Notes under the pieces: generated by a model | What the model saw: only the letters and a program-made list of their open reading frames with translations | The model's database searches: none | What the model was told of the DNA's origin: nothing | DNA from: G965213525 sp965213525 | Lineage (GTDB): Bacteria; Actinomycetota; Acidimicrobiia; Acidimicrobiales; Poriferisodalaceae | DNA: 64,000 bases | Assembly (NCBI GenBank): GCA_965213525.1 | Contig: OZ243889.1 | Span: forward strand, 682,001 to 746,000 | Reading direction: 5' to 3' | Translations under genes and position numbers: made by a program | Shown here: in pieces, positions 28,822 through 36,842 of the stretch | Numbering within the stretch: position 1 is the stretch's first letter | Layout: each line of letters begins with the position of its first letter

Positions 28822-29697
28822 ATGCTCAGACTGGTGCTGCCCAAGGGATCGTTGGAGGCGGCGACCCTGCAGCTGTTCGACGAGGCCGACCTCACCGTCA
28901 ACCGCAGCTCGTCGGTGGACTACCGCGCCACCGTGGACGATCCTCGCATCGACGACGTCCGCATCCTGCGCCCCCAGGAGATCCCCGAGTACGTGGCCGA
29001 CGGCCTGTTCGACCTCGGCATCACCGGGCGCGACTGGATCGCCGAGACCGGTGCCGACGTCGTCTCGCTCGGCGAGCTGAGGTACTCCAAGGCCACCTCG
29101 AGGCCGGTGCGCATCGTGTTGGCGGTGCCCGAGGACTCGCCGGTCCAGCAGGCCGAGGACCTCCGCGACGGCGTGCGCATCTCGAGTGAGTACCCCCGCC
29201 TCACCGAGCGCTACTTCACCGAGCGGGGCATCGCCGCCGACGTGCGGCTGTCCTACGGCGCGACCGAGGCCAAGGCTCCTGACATCGTCGACGCCGTCGT
29301 CGACGTCACCGAGACCGGCCGGGCACTGCGGGCCGCCGGCCTGCGGATCGTCGCCGAGATCCTCACCAGCTACACCGAGCTGGTCGCACACCGGGCCAGC
29401 TACGACGACCCGGCCAAGCGCAAGGCCATGGAGCAGCTGCTCACCCTCCTCGGCGGGGTGCTCGACGCCCGTGGCCAGGTGCTGGTGAAGGTCAACTGCC
29501 CCGCCGACGCCCTCGACGCGGTCATCGACGTGCTGCCGGCCATGCGGAGCCCGACGGTCAACCAGCTCTTCGGCGACGCCGGGTACGCGGTGGAGGCCGT
29601 CGTGCCCAAGCGGCGGATCAACGTGTTGATCCCCGAGCTGAAGGAGCGAGGTGCCACCGACATCCTCGAACTGCCGATCGGCAAGATCGTCCCGTGA
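28822..29697 (+). CDS. hisG: ATP phosphoribosyltransferase, long form
   Basis: Catalyses the first committed step of histidine synthesis from ATP and PRPP and is usually inhibited by histidine. The 291 residues include LVLPKGSLEAATLQLF at the N-terminus, DLGITGRDWIAE, and the PRPP loop in IVDAVVDVTETGRALRAAGL. The C-terminal ACT-like regulatory domain (from about residue 210) includes KRRINVLIPELKERGATDI. Its presence makes this the long, HisZ-independent form. ATG 28822 is chosen over the upstream frame because the conserved sequence starts there. No other his gene is close. Confidence 0.96.
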   Translation: MLRLVLPKGSLEAATLQLFDEADLTVNRSSSVDYRATVDDPRIDDVRILRPQEIPEYVADGLFDLGITGRDWIAETGADVVSLGELRYSKATSRPVRIVLAVPEDSPVQQAEDLRDGVRISSEYPRLTERYFTERGIAADVRLSYGATEAKAPDIVDAVVDVTETGRALRAAGLRIVAEILTSYTELVAHRASYDDPAKRKAMEQLLTLLGGVLDARGQVLVKVNCPADALDAVIDVLPAMRSPTVNQLFGDAGYAVEAVVPKRRINVLIPELKERGATDILELPIGKIVP

Positions 29698-29715
29698 GCT
29701 CGGCCGTCTCGTGAG

Positions 29716-29730
29716 CTCGGCGGCGCCGAG
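29716..29730. terminator. Shared hairpin between convergent hisG and DUF1844 genes
   Basis: A perfect 6-bp stem with a 3-base loop sits in the 33-base gap between the two convergent stop codons and could act on both strands. It has no U-tract on either side. Confidence 0.4.
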
Positions 29731-30183
29731 TCACTGCGAGGACGCCACCTTGGCCACCTCGACGTAGGCCAGTCGCAGCTGGGCCAGGGCGTCGACGAGG
29801 GTGGCCTCCTCGGCCAGGCGCCCCTCGAGGTTCTCGACCAGCAGGGCGACGGCGTCGATGGCCAGGGCGGCGGCGGCCAGGTCGGGCGGCCGGTTCGTGA
29901 GGTGCAACGCCCCCAGCTCGTAGAGGCCCATGATGTGGTTGGCCACCACGACCTCGGCTGGCACCTCGAGCAGGCGCTCGCGGGCCTCGGCGAACGAGCG
30001 CTGCATCTCCTCGGCGGTCTGGGGATCGACGCCGTCGACGTCGAGGTCGTCGTCGTCGTCGTCGAAGCCGCCATCGGCCGCTGGGGCGCCGGGGCGCCGG
30101 GCGTCCGAGGATCCGGCGTCCGTGCGACCCGAGTCGCGGTCGGGCACGGGGATCTCGCCGCCGGGGGTCCAGATCGTGCTCAT
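29731..30183 (-). CDS. DUF1844 protein
   Basis: A 150-residue protein of unknown function. After an acidic, disordered N-terminal third (with the run DDDDDLDVDGVD), the C-terminal 90 residues form a helical domain (VPAEVVVANHIMGLYELGAL, then ALAIDAVALLVENLEGRL and ALAQLRLAYVEVAK). I recognise this as the DUF1844 family, which in actinobacteria is found beside infC. The gene is divergent from infC with overlapping -10 boxes. ATG at 30183 lies 7 nt after its -10, so the transcript is predicted leaderless. A role connected with translation initiation is only an inference from neighbourhood. Confidence 0.8.
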   Translation of the reverse strand: MSTIWTPGGEIPVPDRDSGRTDAGSSDARRPGAPAADGGFDDDDDDLDVDGVDPQTAEEMQRSFAEARERLLEVPAEVVVANHIMGLYELGALHLTNRPPDLAAAALAIDAVALLVENLEGRLAEEATLVDALAQLRLAYVEVAKVASSQ

Positions 30184-30189
30184 GGGTGC

Positions 30190-30196
30190 TACGTTA
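30190..30196. promoter_or_regulatory. Overlapping divergent -10 boxes of infC and DUF1844
   Basis: On the plus strand 30190-30195 reads TACGTT and on the minus strand 30196-30191 reads TAACGT, both fitting TANNNT. The minus-strand box ends exactly 7 nt before the DUF1844 ATG. The plus-strand box would give infC a leader of roughly 120-170 nt. Confidence 0.45.
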
Positions 30197-30322
30197 GAGG
30201 GCTCATCGAACCACCAAGCGGGACGCGACCGTTCCCACCCGGCCACCTGCGTGCGCCGGGTCCTCAAGCCGGGCCCCGCAGGGCTTGGCGGCGCCGTCCG
30301 TCTCGGTCGGTCGAGGCCGGTC

Positions 30323-31075
30323 ATGCGTCCCAGAGAGGCGCCAGCTGACCGTGCACACTGGAGACCGGCGATAGCCCCCCCGACGAACGACGAGCCGCGC
30401 ATCAACGATCGCATCAGGGCCCGTGAGGTTCGCTTGATCGACGCCGGCGGCAACCAGGTCGGCATCAAGCCGCTACCCGAAGCGATGTCGATCGCCCGTG
30501 CGGCTGACCTCGATCTGGTCGAGGTCGCCGCTGCGGCTAGCCCGCCGGTCTGTCGCATCATGGACTACGGCAAGTTCAAGTACGAAGAGGCCCAGAAGCA
30601 GAAGGTCGCCCGGAAGAAGGCCCGTCACTCCGAGGTCAAGGAGATGAAGTACCGGCCCAAGATCTCGGGCGGCGACTTCGAGACCAAGACCCGCAAGGTC
30701 GAGAAGTTCCTCTCCGAGGGCCACAAGGTCAAGATCACCATCATGTTCCGGGGCCGTGAGGTGTTCCACCCCCAGCTCGGGATGGAGATCCTCGATCGCG
30801 TGGCCGAGACCGTCACCGAGGTGGGCCAGGTCGAGCAGCAGGCACGCCTGGACGGGCGCAACATGACCATGGTGCTCGCACCCGACCGTCGAGCGGCTCG
30901 GTCACGCAGCGACAAGGCCAAGGCTCGTGAGGAGGCCGACGGCGAGGGCGACGGGTCCACCGCAGGCGTCGCGACCGCCGATGCTGGTGCCGGCGACCGG
31001 CCGGCGATGCCGGCGGCGCCACCCCCGCCGGCCCCCGCCCCGGTCGCTGCGCAACGACCGGCCGCCAACGAGTGA
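30323..31075 (+). CDS. infC: Translation initiation factor IF-3
   Basis: IF-3 keeps 30S subunits free and checks start codons and initiator tRNA. The core begins EPRINDRIRAREVRLI and includes DLDLVEVAAAASPPVCRIMD and KFKYEEAQKQ. The C-terminal domain carries VKEMKYRPKISGGDFETK and KVKITIMFRGREV. About 60 C-terminal residues are an Ala/Pro-rich tail. The start is unsure. ATG 30323 is the last canonical in-frame codon upstream but gives an unusually long unconserved lead. ATA 30371, behind GGAG at 30360-30363, gives the usual short N-terminus and would match the rare-codon (AUU) starts known for infC. It leads the infC-rpmI-rplT operon. Confidence 0.93.
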   Translation: MRPREAPADRAHWRPAIAPPTNDEPRINDRIRAREVRLIDAGGNQVGIKPLPEAMSIARAADLDLVEVAAAASPPVCRIMDYGKFKYEEAQKQKVARKKARHSEVKEMKYRPKISGGDFETKTRKVEKFLSEGHKVKITIMFRGREVFHPQLGMEILDRVAETVTEVGQVEQQARLDGRNMTMVLAPDRRAARSRSDKAKAREEADGEGDGSTAGVATADAGAGDRPAMPAAPPPPAPAPVAAQRPAANE

Positions 31076-31154
31076 TCGCCCGCCCGACGTCCGGGCCGGC
31101 GTCACGCCCCAACCACCACGTCCCGGGGTCCCCGGGCGCGCGAGGAGCGTCGAC

Positions 31155-31349
31155 ATGGGAAAGATGAAGACCCACAAGGGGGCGGCCAAGCGCTTCTCGG
31201 TCACCGGCAGCGGCCGGATCCGGCGCCGCCAGGCCAACAAGAACCACATCCTCGAGAAGAAGTCCTCCAAGCGCAAGCGGCGCATCAGCGGCCCGACCGA
31301 CGTCGCCGCCGCGGACATCCCCACCGTCAAGCGCCTGCTCGGCCGCTAG
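31155..31349 (+). CDS. rpmI: 50S ribosomal protein L35
   Basis: A small basic protein of the large subunit. The 64 residues match the family over the whole length (GKMKTHKGAAKRFSVTGSG, KNHILEKKSSKRKRRI). ATG 31155 is preceded by GAGGAG at 31142-31147. The 79-base gap after infC holds no visible feature. Confidence 0.97.
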   Translation: MGKMKTHKGAAKRFSVTGSGRIRRRQANKNHILEKKSSKRKRRISGPTDVAAADIPTVKRLLGR

Positions 31350-31373
31350 CCGGCTCATTCCCAGGGAGAATCG

Positions 31374-31736
31374 ATGGCACGTGTCAAGCGTGGTGTGCAC
31401 GCCAAGAAGAAGCGCCGGGTCGTCCTCGAGCGCGCCAAGGGGTACTACGGCAACCGCAGTCGCTCGGTGCGGGTGGCCAACGAATCGGTCATGCACTCGT
31501 TGCAGTACGCCCACCGTGACCGGCGCGCCCGCAAGGGCGAGATGCGGCGACTGTGGATCCAGCGCATCAACGCCGGCGCTCGCCAGCACGGCACCACCTA
31601 CAGCCGGCTCGTCGCCGGCCTGCGGGTCGCCGGCGTCGACGTCGACCGCAAGCACCTGGCCGACCTGGCCGTGAGCGATCCCGCGACCTTCGCTGCGTTG
31701 TGCGCCCGGGCCGAGGAGGCCGCCGCAGCGGCGTGA
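31374..31736 (+). CDS. rplT: 50S ribosomal protein L20
   Basis: Early assembly protein of the large subunit that in several bacteria represses its own operon. The 120 residues show MARVKRGVHAKKKRR, AKGYYGNRSR and LWIQRINAGARQHGTTYSRL. The C-terminal ten residues are alanine rich. The stop overlaps the GTG of the next gene. Confidence 0.97.
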   Translation: MARVKRGVHAKKKRRVVLERAKGYYGNRSRSVRVANESVMHSLQYAHRDRRARKGEMRRLWIQRINAGARQHGTTYSRLVAGLRVAGVDVDRKHLADLAVSDPATFAALCARAEEAAAAA

Positions 31737-32512
31737 ACGCAGCGGCCGAGGTCAGCCGGCGCCACCCCGACGTCGCCCGGGTCCGCCGGCTCGTCCGTAG
31801 CTCCACCGAGCGTGATGCGCAGGCGTGCTTCGTCGCCGAGGGCCCGCGCCTGCTCGAAGATCTGGTCGATGGGGGACATCGTCCCGAGCTCGTCCTGGTC
31901 ACCCCGGCGCGCCGTGCGCACCCGGCGGTCGCAGCGGCGTCGGTGGCACGCCTCGTCGACGGCGCCACCCTCACCTGGGTGGCCGACACCCGCACCCCGC
32001 AGGGAGTGGTGGCGGTGTTCGCCAGGCCCGAGCCGGCGCCGTGGGTGGGAGGCGTCGATCTCGCCGTCGTCGCCGACGGCGTCGGTGATCCGGGCAACGT
32101 CGGCACCCTGATCCGCTTGGCGTCGGCGTTCTCGGCTGCGGTGGGGCTCGGCGACGGCTCGGCCGATGCGTGGTCTCCGAAGGCCGTGCGCGCTGCGGCG
32201 GGCGCCACCATGGACGCGGCGCCCTGTGCGGGTGACGCCGCCGCCCTCGTCGACTCGGCCCGGGCCCAGGGCCTCGAGGCGCTCGGGCTCGACGCCGATG
32301 CCACCGAGGTGCTGGGACCGGGGCGGACCGGGGTGGTGGTCGTCGGCAACGAGGCCCGGGGCCTCTCGGCGTCGGTGCGCGACCGCTGTGACGCCCTGGT
32401 GCGTCTGCCGACCACCGGCCCGGTCGAGTCGCTCAACGCCGCCACCGCCGCCGCTGTCGCCCTCGGTCTCGCCCGGGCCACGACCGGGCCCGAACCGGTG
32501 ACCGGCGTGTGA
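31733..32512 (+). CDS. TrmH/SpoU-family RNA 2'-O-methyltransferase
   Basis: A SPOUT methyltransferase acting on rRNA or tRNA ribose. The 259-residue protein has an N-terminal substrate-binding domain (VRRLVRSSTERDAQACFVAEGPRLLE) and the knotted C-terminal domain. Motif 1 is ADGVGDPGNVGTLIRLASAF, motif 2 is GVVVVGNEARGLS, and motif 3 is LPTTGPVESLNAATAAAVAL. The gene directly follows rplT and precedes pheS, the conserved actinobacterial place of the TsnR/RlmB-like 23S methylase. The exact target nucleotide is unknown. Confidence 0.9.
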   Translation: MNAAAEVSRRHPDVARVRRLVRSSTERDAQACFVAEGPRLLEDLVDGGHRPELVLVTPARRAHPAVAAASVARLVDGATLTWVADTRTPQGVVAVFARPEPAPWVGGVDLAVVADGVGDPGNVGTLIRLASAFSAAVGLGDGSADAWSPKAVRAAAGATMDAAPCAGDAAALVDSARAQGLEALGLDADATEVLGPGRTGVVVVGNEARGLSASVRDRCDALVRLPTTGPVESLNAATAAAVALGLARATTGPEPVTGV

Positions 32513-32523
32513 GCGCCACCACC

Positions 32524-32529
32524 TAGCCT
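32524..32529 (+). promoter_or_regulatory. Putative -10 box for pheS
   Basis: TAGCCT ends 9 nt before ATG 32539, so pheST may be transcribed with almost no leader. This leaves no room for a T-box riboswitch or a pheM-type attenuator. Confidence 0.4.
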
Positions 32530-32538
32530 CGCCCTGCG

Positions 32539-33558
32539 ATGGCGACGAGCGACCTCCTGGCACGCATCGAGGCGGCGGCGGCCGAGGCTCTCGAGGTGGT
32601 CGGCCGGGCCACCGATGTCGGCGCGCTCACCGCTGCCGGGCCCGAGCTGGTCGGCAAGGCCTCGGCGCTCAGCCGCCTGAAAGCCCACCTCGCCGAGCTC
32701 GACCCCGCCGAGCGCAAGGACGTCGGCCGGGCCCTCAACGCCGCGCGTCAACGGGTCGGTGACCGCCTCGCCGAGCGCCGCGACGAGCTGGGGGCCGACG
32801 AACGCCGTCGACAGCTCGAAGCCGAGCGGCTCGATCTGACCGAGGTGGTCGGGCGCATCGAGCTCGGCCACCAACACCTGGTGAGCCGCACCCACGACCG
32901 CCTCGAGGACGTCTTCGTCGGCATGGGCTTCACCGTGGCCGAGGGTCCCGAGGTCGAGACCGAGTGGCTGAACTTCGGGGCGTTGAACTTCGCCGAGGAC
33001 CATCCGGCCCGGGCGATGCAGGACACCCTCTACGTCGAGTGGGGCGAACCCGGCACCACCCTGTTGCGCACCCACACCTCACCGGTGCAGATGCGCACGA
33101 TGCTCGCCGGCGAGCCCCCCATCTACGTGATCTGCCCGGGCCGGGTGTACCGGCGTGACACCGCAGATGCCACCCACATGCCGGTGTTCCACCAGATCGA
33201 GGGTCTGGTCGTCGACCGGGGGATCACCTTCGCCGATCTCGCCGGCACGCTCGACGAGTTCACTCGCGCCTACTTCGGGTCTGACGTCGAGAGCCGCCTG
33301 CGCCCGTCCTACTTCCCCTTCACCGAGCCCTCCGCCGAGTACGACATCACCGACCCGCGGTCGCGCACCGGGTGGCTCGAGCTGGGCGGGTGCGGGATGG
33401 TGCACCCCAACGTGCTGCGGGCTGGTGGCATCGACCCCGAGGAGTGGTCGGGCTTCGCCTTCGGCTTCGGCACCGACCGCCTGGCCATGATGCGCCACGG
33501 CATCACCAGCCTGCGCGAGCTGTGGACCAACGACGTCCGCTTCCTCCGGAGGTTCTGA
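32539..33558 (+). CDS. pheS: Phenylalanyl-tRNA synthetase alpha subunit
   Basis: Charges tRNA-Phe as part of an alpha2-beta2 class II synthetase. The 339 residues have the N-terminal coiled coil (about 1-95) and a catalytic domain. Motif 2 is VYRRDTADATHMPVFHQ, followed by the Phe-pocket segments YFPFTEPSAEYDI and WLELGGCGMVHPNVL. Motif 3 is GFAFGFGTDRLAMMRHGI. pheT follows after 51 bases. Confidence 0.97.
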   Translation: MATSDLLARIEAAAAEALEVVGRATDVGALTAAGPELVGKASALSRLKAHLAELDPAERKDVGRALNAARQRVGDRLAERRDELGADERRRQLEAERLDLTEVVGRIELGHQHLVSRTHDRLEDVFVGMGFTVAEGPEVETEWLNFGALNFAEDHPARAMQDTLYVEWGEPGTTLLRTHTSPVQMRTMLAGEPPIYVICPGRVYRRDTADATHMPVFHQIEGLVVDRGITFADLAGTLDEFTRAYFGSDVESRLRPSYFPFTEPSAEYDITDPRSRTGWLELGGCGMVHPNVLRAGGIDPEEWSGFAFGFGTDRLAMMRHGITSLRELWTNDVRFLRRF

Positions 33559-33609
33559 GGTGGCGACGACGTCCCCGGCGTGGCCCGGAGGTGACGAGGT
33601 GGTCCGAGC

Positions 33610-36003
33610 GTGAGGGTCTTGCTGTCGTGGCTGCGGGACTTCGCCCCGCTGGAGGGCACGCCCGACGAGCTCGGCGACACCATGAGCGACCTCGGCATGG
33701 CCGTCGAGGAGCTGAGGACCTTCGACCTCGGCGGCGTCGTCGTCGCCCGGGTGCTGCAGACGCGCCCCCACCCCGAGGCCGACCGCGTCCAGCTCGTCGA
33801 CGTCGACGCCGGTGACGGCGAGGCGCTGCAGATCGCCTGTGGGGCGTTCAACCTCGGCCCCGGCGATCTCGTACCCCTGGCCACGGTCGGTGCGACGTTG
33901 CCGGGCGGCATGGAGATCGGGCGCCGCAAGCTGCGAGGCGAGTGGTCCAACGGGATGCTCTGCTCGGCCGCCGAGCTGGGCCTTGGCGCCGACTCGGCCG
34001 GCATCATGGTGCTTCGCGACGGTCCAGCCCGGGGCGACGGCGCCGCCCCCGGTGACGAGCTCGTCGCCGCCCTCGGCCTGGCCGACGACGCCGTCTATGA
34101 CCTCGAGATCAACCCCAACCGTCCCGACGCCATGTCGATCGCCGGCGTCGCGCGCGACCTCGCCGGTCGCCTCGGGGTGCCGTTCTCGATCGCCGAGCCG
34201 GCGGTCGCCTCGACCGGGCGTCGGGTGACCGAAGCTGCGTCGGTGCAGATCGTCGACCCGGGGCTGTGCGGCCGGTTCACCGCTCGCATCGTGCGCGGGG
34301 TCGACGCGACCCCACCGACGGCGCTGTCGGATCGGTTGCGCCTGGCGCTGTGCGGCATGCGTCCGATCAGCCCCGTGGTCGACGCCTCCAACCTGGTGAT
34401 GCTCGAGCTCGGCGTACCCAACCACGCCTATGACCTGGCCGTGGTACCCGATGGCGTCCTGAGGGTGCGTCGGGCGGCCGAGGGGGAGGCGCTGTGGACC
34501 CTCGACGGCGTCGAGCGTCACCTCCGCGCCGGCGACGGGCTCATCGCTGACCGCGGCGACCGGCCGATCGGCTTGGCCGGGGTGATGGGCGGGGCCGACA
34601 CCGAGATCGGTCCGACGACCGTCGACGTGCTCGTCGAGGCGGCGTGGTGGGATCCTCCGTCGATCTCACGGACCGCCCGAGCTCACCACCTGCGCAGCGA
34701 GGCATCGGCCCGGTTCGAACGAGGCGTGGATCCCGAACTGGCCGTGACGGCCACCGCCCGCTTCGCCGAGCTGCTCGGGGTGCCATCAGACGACGGCGTG
34801 ATCGACGAGCGGGGCGAGCTGCCCTGGCCCCGGCGCACCCGCCTGCGCCCGTCGAGGGTGGCGGCGCTGCTGGGCGTTGGGCTCGGACCCGAGGTCATCG
34901 CCACGACGCTCGAGCCCATCGGTTTCGTGCTCACGCCGGCGATGGGCTCGGCGGACGAGCCGGGCGGGGCGTTCGAGGTCGAGGTGCCGACGTGGCGCCA
35001 CGACACCGCCACCGAGATCGACCTCATCGAGGAGATCGCCCGCCATCACGGCTACGACCGCCTCGGACGGCGAGTTCCGCGCTCACCACAGGTGGGCCGC
35101 CTCAGCGCCTACCAGCTCGATCGTCGGATGTTGCGGCGCACCATGGTGGCGCTCGGCCTCGACGAGGCGATGCCCCTGCCCCTCCTCGCTCCCGATGCCC
35201 ACGAGCGGGCCGGGCTCGACGGCCACGCCCCGGTGCGTCTGGCCAACCCCCTGACCGCAGACGAGTCGACGCTGCGCACCTCGCTGCTACCCGGCCTGCT
35301 GACCGTCGTCGCCCACAACGCCGCCCACCGCACGGCCGGCGTCGGCCTCTTCGAGCTCGGCACGGTGTTCCGAGCCACCGACGCCGACGCCGAGCTGCCC
35401 GACGAGTGCGAGCACCTGGCCGCCGTGCTCGCCGGGCGTGACGCGCGTGACGCCACCCGCGCCGTGCGGGCGACCCTCGACGAGGTCGCGCTCGACGACG
35501 GGTACCGGCTGGTGGCCGCTGAGGACCTGCCCGGCCTGCATCCCACCAGGTCGGCGCGGGTGGTGGCCTCAGGACGCGACGTCGGCGCGGTCGGGGAGGT
35601 CGACCCCGTCGTGGTGGAGCGGTACGGCATCGTCGAGCGCTGCGGGTGGTTCGAGCTGGACCTCGACGCGCTGCTCTCGCTCGACCACGGGCACCGGCCC
35701 TACGTCGAGACCCCCACGTTCCCCTCTGCCGACGTCGACCTCGCGTTCGTGGTCGCCGACGCCGTGCCCGCCGACGCCGTCGGCCAGACGCTGCGCACCG
35801 CCGGGGGCGCCGAGGTGAGCACCGTCGAGCTGTTCGACGTCTACCGGGGCGTGGGCGTCACCGACGGCCACCGGAGCCTGGCGTTCGGCCTGCGGCTACA
35901 GGCGCCGGACCGCACCCTCACCGACGACGAGATCGCCACCGTGCGCCGCCGTTGCATCGACGCCGTCACCGCTGCCCACGCCGCCACGCTGCGGGGTACC
36001 TGA
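33610..36003 (+). CDS. pheT: Phenylalanyl-tRNA synthetase beta subunit
   Basis: The larger structural, editing subunit. The 797 residues run in the expected order: N-terminal residues MRVLLSWLRDFAPLEGTP, an EMAP-II-like tRNA-binding domain (about 40-150), B5, and the B3/B4 editing fold. Next come the inactive synthetase-like core (ASARFERGVDPELAVTA, TWRHDTATEIDLIEEIARHH) and a C-terminal anticodon-binding FDX-ACB domain (from about 700, with PSADVDLAFVV). The GTG start at 33610 gives this conserved N-terminus. Confidence 0.97.
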   Translation: MRVLLSWLRDFAPLEGTPDELGDTMSDLGMAVEELRTFDLGGVVVARVLQTRPHPEADRVQLVDVDAGDGEALQIACGAFNLGPGDLVPLATVGATLPGGMEIGRRKLRGEWSNGMLCSAAELGLGADSAGIMVLRDGPARGDGAAPGDELVAALGLADDAVYDLEINPNRPDAMSIAGVARDLAGRLGVPFSIAEPAVASTGRRVTEAASVQIVDPGLCGRFTARIVRGVDATPPTALSDRLRLALCGMRPISPVVDASNLVMLELGVPNHAYDLAVVPDGVLRVRRAAEGEALWTLDGVERHLRAGDGLIADRGDRPIGLAGVMGGADTEIGPTTVDVLVEAAWWDPPSISRTARAHHLRSEASARFERGVDPELAVTATARFAELLGVPSDDGVIDERGELPWPRRTRLRPSRVAALLGVGLGPEVIATTLEPIGFVLTPAMGSADEPGGAFEVEVPTWRHDTATEIDLIEEIARHHGYDRLGRRVPRSPQVGRLSAYQLDRRMLRRTMVALGLDEAMPLPLLAPDAHERAGLDGHAPVRLANPLTADESTLRTSLLPGLLTVVAHNAAHRTAGVGLFELGTVFRATDADAELPDECEHLAAVLAGRDARDATRAVRATLDEVALDDGYRLVAAEDLPGLHPTRSARVVASGRDVGAVGEVDPVVVERYGIVERCGWFELDLDALLSLDHGHRPYVETPTFPSADVDLAFVVADAVPADAVGQTLRTAGGAEVSTVELFDVYRGVGVTDGHRSLAFGLRLQAPDRTLTDDEIATVRRRCIDAVTAAHAATLRGT

Positions 36004-36842
36004 CCGCGGCCCCGGCGCCCACCGCCCACGGCGCCCACCGGCCACCGCGAGGTCCTCGCCTCGCTCAGGGGGACAGGACGACGGCGAGGGCCTCGGCGAT
36101 GGCAGCGGCGTCGTCGTCGGGGTCGACGGCTCGGCGGACCCGTTCGGCGAGCTGGGGCCGGCCGTGCTCGACGACCAGCGCGGCCAGGCCCATGCCGCGG
36201 ATCTCGACGTCGATCGTGCCGGCCGCCGGATCGCGCCGGATCCACACCGAGCCGTCGCCGTCGGCTCGAACGGTGGGGCGCCGGTCGTCGTCGGTCGGCC
36301 TGCGTCGGGGCGGTCGGTCCGGCACCGGCCGGCCGTAGCGCACGGTGTTCCTCCCGGTCGGTGATCGTGGCGAGTGCGCTGCCCCGGAACCACTCCGCAG
36401 CCCGGTCTAGCGGGTTCGACGGGCGGCGGCGCAACGGGCTGGTCGAGGGACGGCCGCGCCGGGGTCGGCGCGGCCCGGTGCTCACCCCCGCCCACACGAA
36501 CCCGGCGTCGCCGAGCACCGGGTCGACGCGGGAGCGCAGCGCGGCGACGAAGCGGACGTCGGGCGGCCGCTGCACCCGGTCGTCGTGGTCCTCGGTGATG
36601 GCGAGCCCGATCCCGACGGCCGTGGCGACCGGCACCGCCACCAGGCCTGCGATCGGCCCGGCGACGAGAGCGACGAGACCCGCCGTCGCGGCGACCGCCG
36701 AGGCCACCGCCGCCACCCGGTACGCACCGTCCACGCGGGCCTCCCACCAGTCGAACCAGGCGTGGACCGGGCGCAGCACCCAGGGCGCAGAGGTCGGCCC
36801 CGCCCCGCCCGCCCGGTCGAGGGGCCCGGTCGGGTCGCTCAT
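35841..36842 (-). CDS. Unknown membrane protein; frame reliable only to about 36343
   Basis: The open frame runs 333 codons from ATG 36842. The first 165 look real: a soluble lead with the segment WVLRPVHAWFDWWEARVDG and two hydrophobic helices (VAAVASAVAATAGLVALVAG and LVAVPVATAVGIGLAI). A polar stretch ending FRGSALATITDREEHR follows. The remainder is an Arg/Pro-rich sequence that reads through the neighbouring small frame and into the pheT 3' end, so it is probably not coding. A one-base error near 36343 would join the N-terminal part to the 36065-36343 frame, giving about 259 residues. The ATG overlaps the stop of the DUF2461 gene. I assign no function. Confidence 0.45.
   Translation of the reverse strand: MSDPTGPLDRAGGAGPTSAPWVLRPVHAWFDWWEARVDGAYRVAAVASAVAATAGLVALVAGPIAGLVAVPVATAVGIGLAITEDHDDRVQRPPDVRFVAALRSRVDPVLGDAGFVWAGVSTGPRRPRRGRPSTSPLRRRPSNPLDRAAEWFRGSALATITDREEHRALRPAGAGPTAPTQADRRRPAPHRSSRRRRLGVDPARSGGRHDRRRDPRHGPGRAGRRARPAPARRTGPPSRRPRRRRRCHRRGPRRRPVPLSEARTSRWPVGAVGGGRRGRGQVPRSVAAWAAVTASMQRRRTVAISSSVRVRSGACSRRPNARLRWPSVTPTPR
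36065..36343 (-). CDS. Small protein or frameshifted C-terminal part of the upstream gene
   Basis: A 92-residue frame with strongly coding-like codon use (almost all third positions G or C) and a regular pattern. An Arg/Pro-rich lead is followed by RADGDGSVWIRRDPAAGTID, a hydrophobic GMGLAALVVEHG and an acidic helix. It has no signal or membrane segment and I do not recognise a family. It begins at a GTG inside the upstream minus-strand frame, whose own reading turns into Arg-rich nonsense exactly here. It may therefore be the real C-terminus of that protein rather than a separate gene. It is convergent with pheT, with 61 bases between stops. Confidence 0.6.
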   Translation of the reverse strand: MRYGRPVPDRPPRRRPTDDDRRPTVRADGDGSVWIRRDPAAGTIDVEIRGMGLAALVVEHGRPQLAERVRRAVDPDDDAAAIAEALAVVLSP

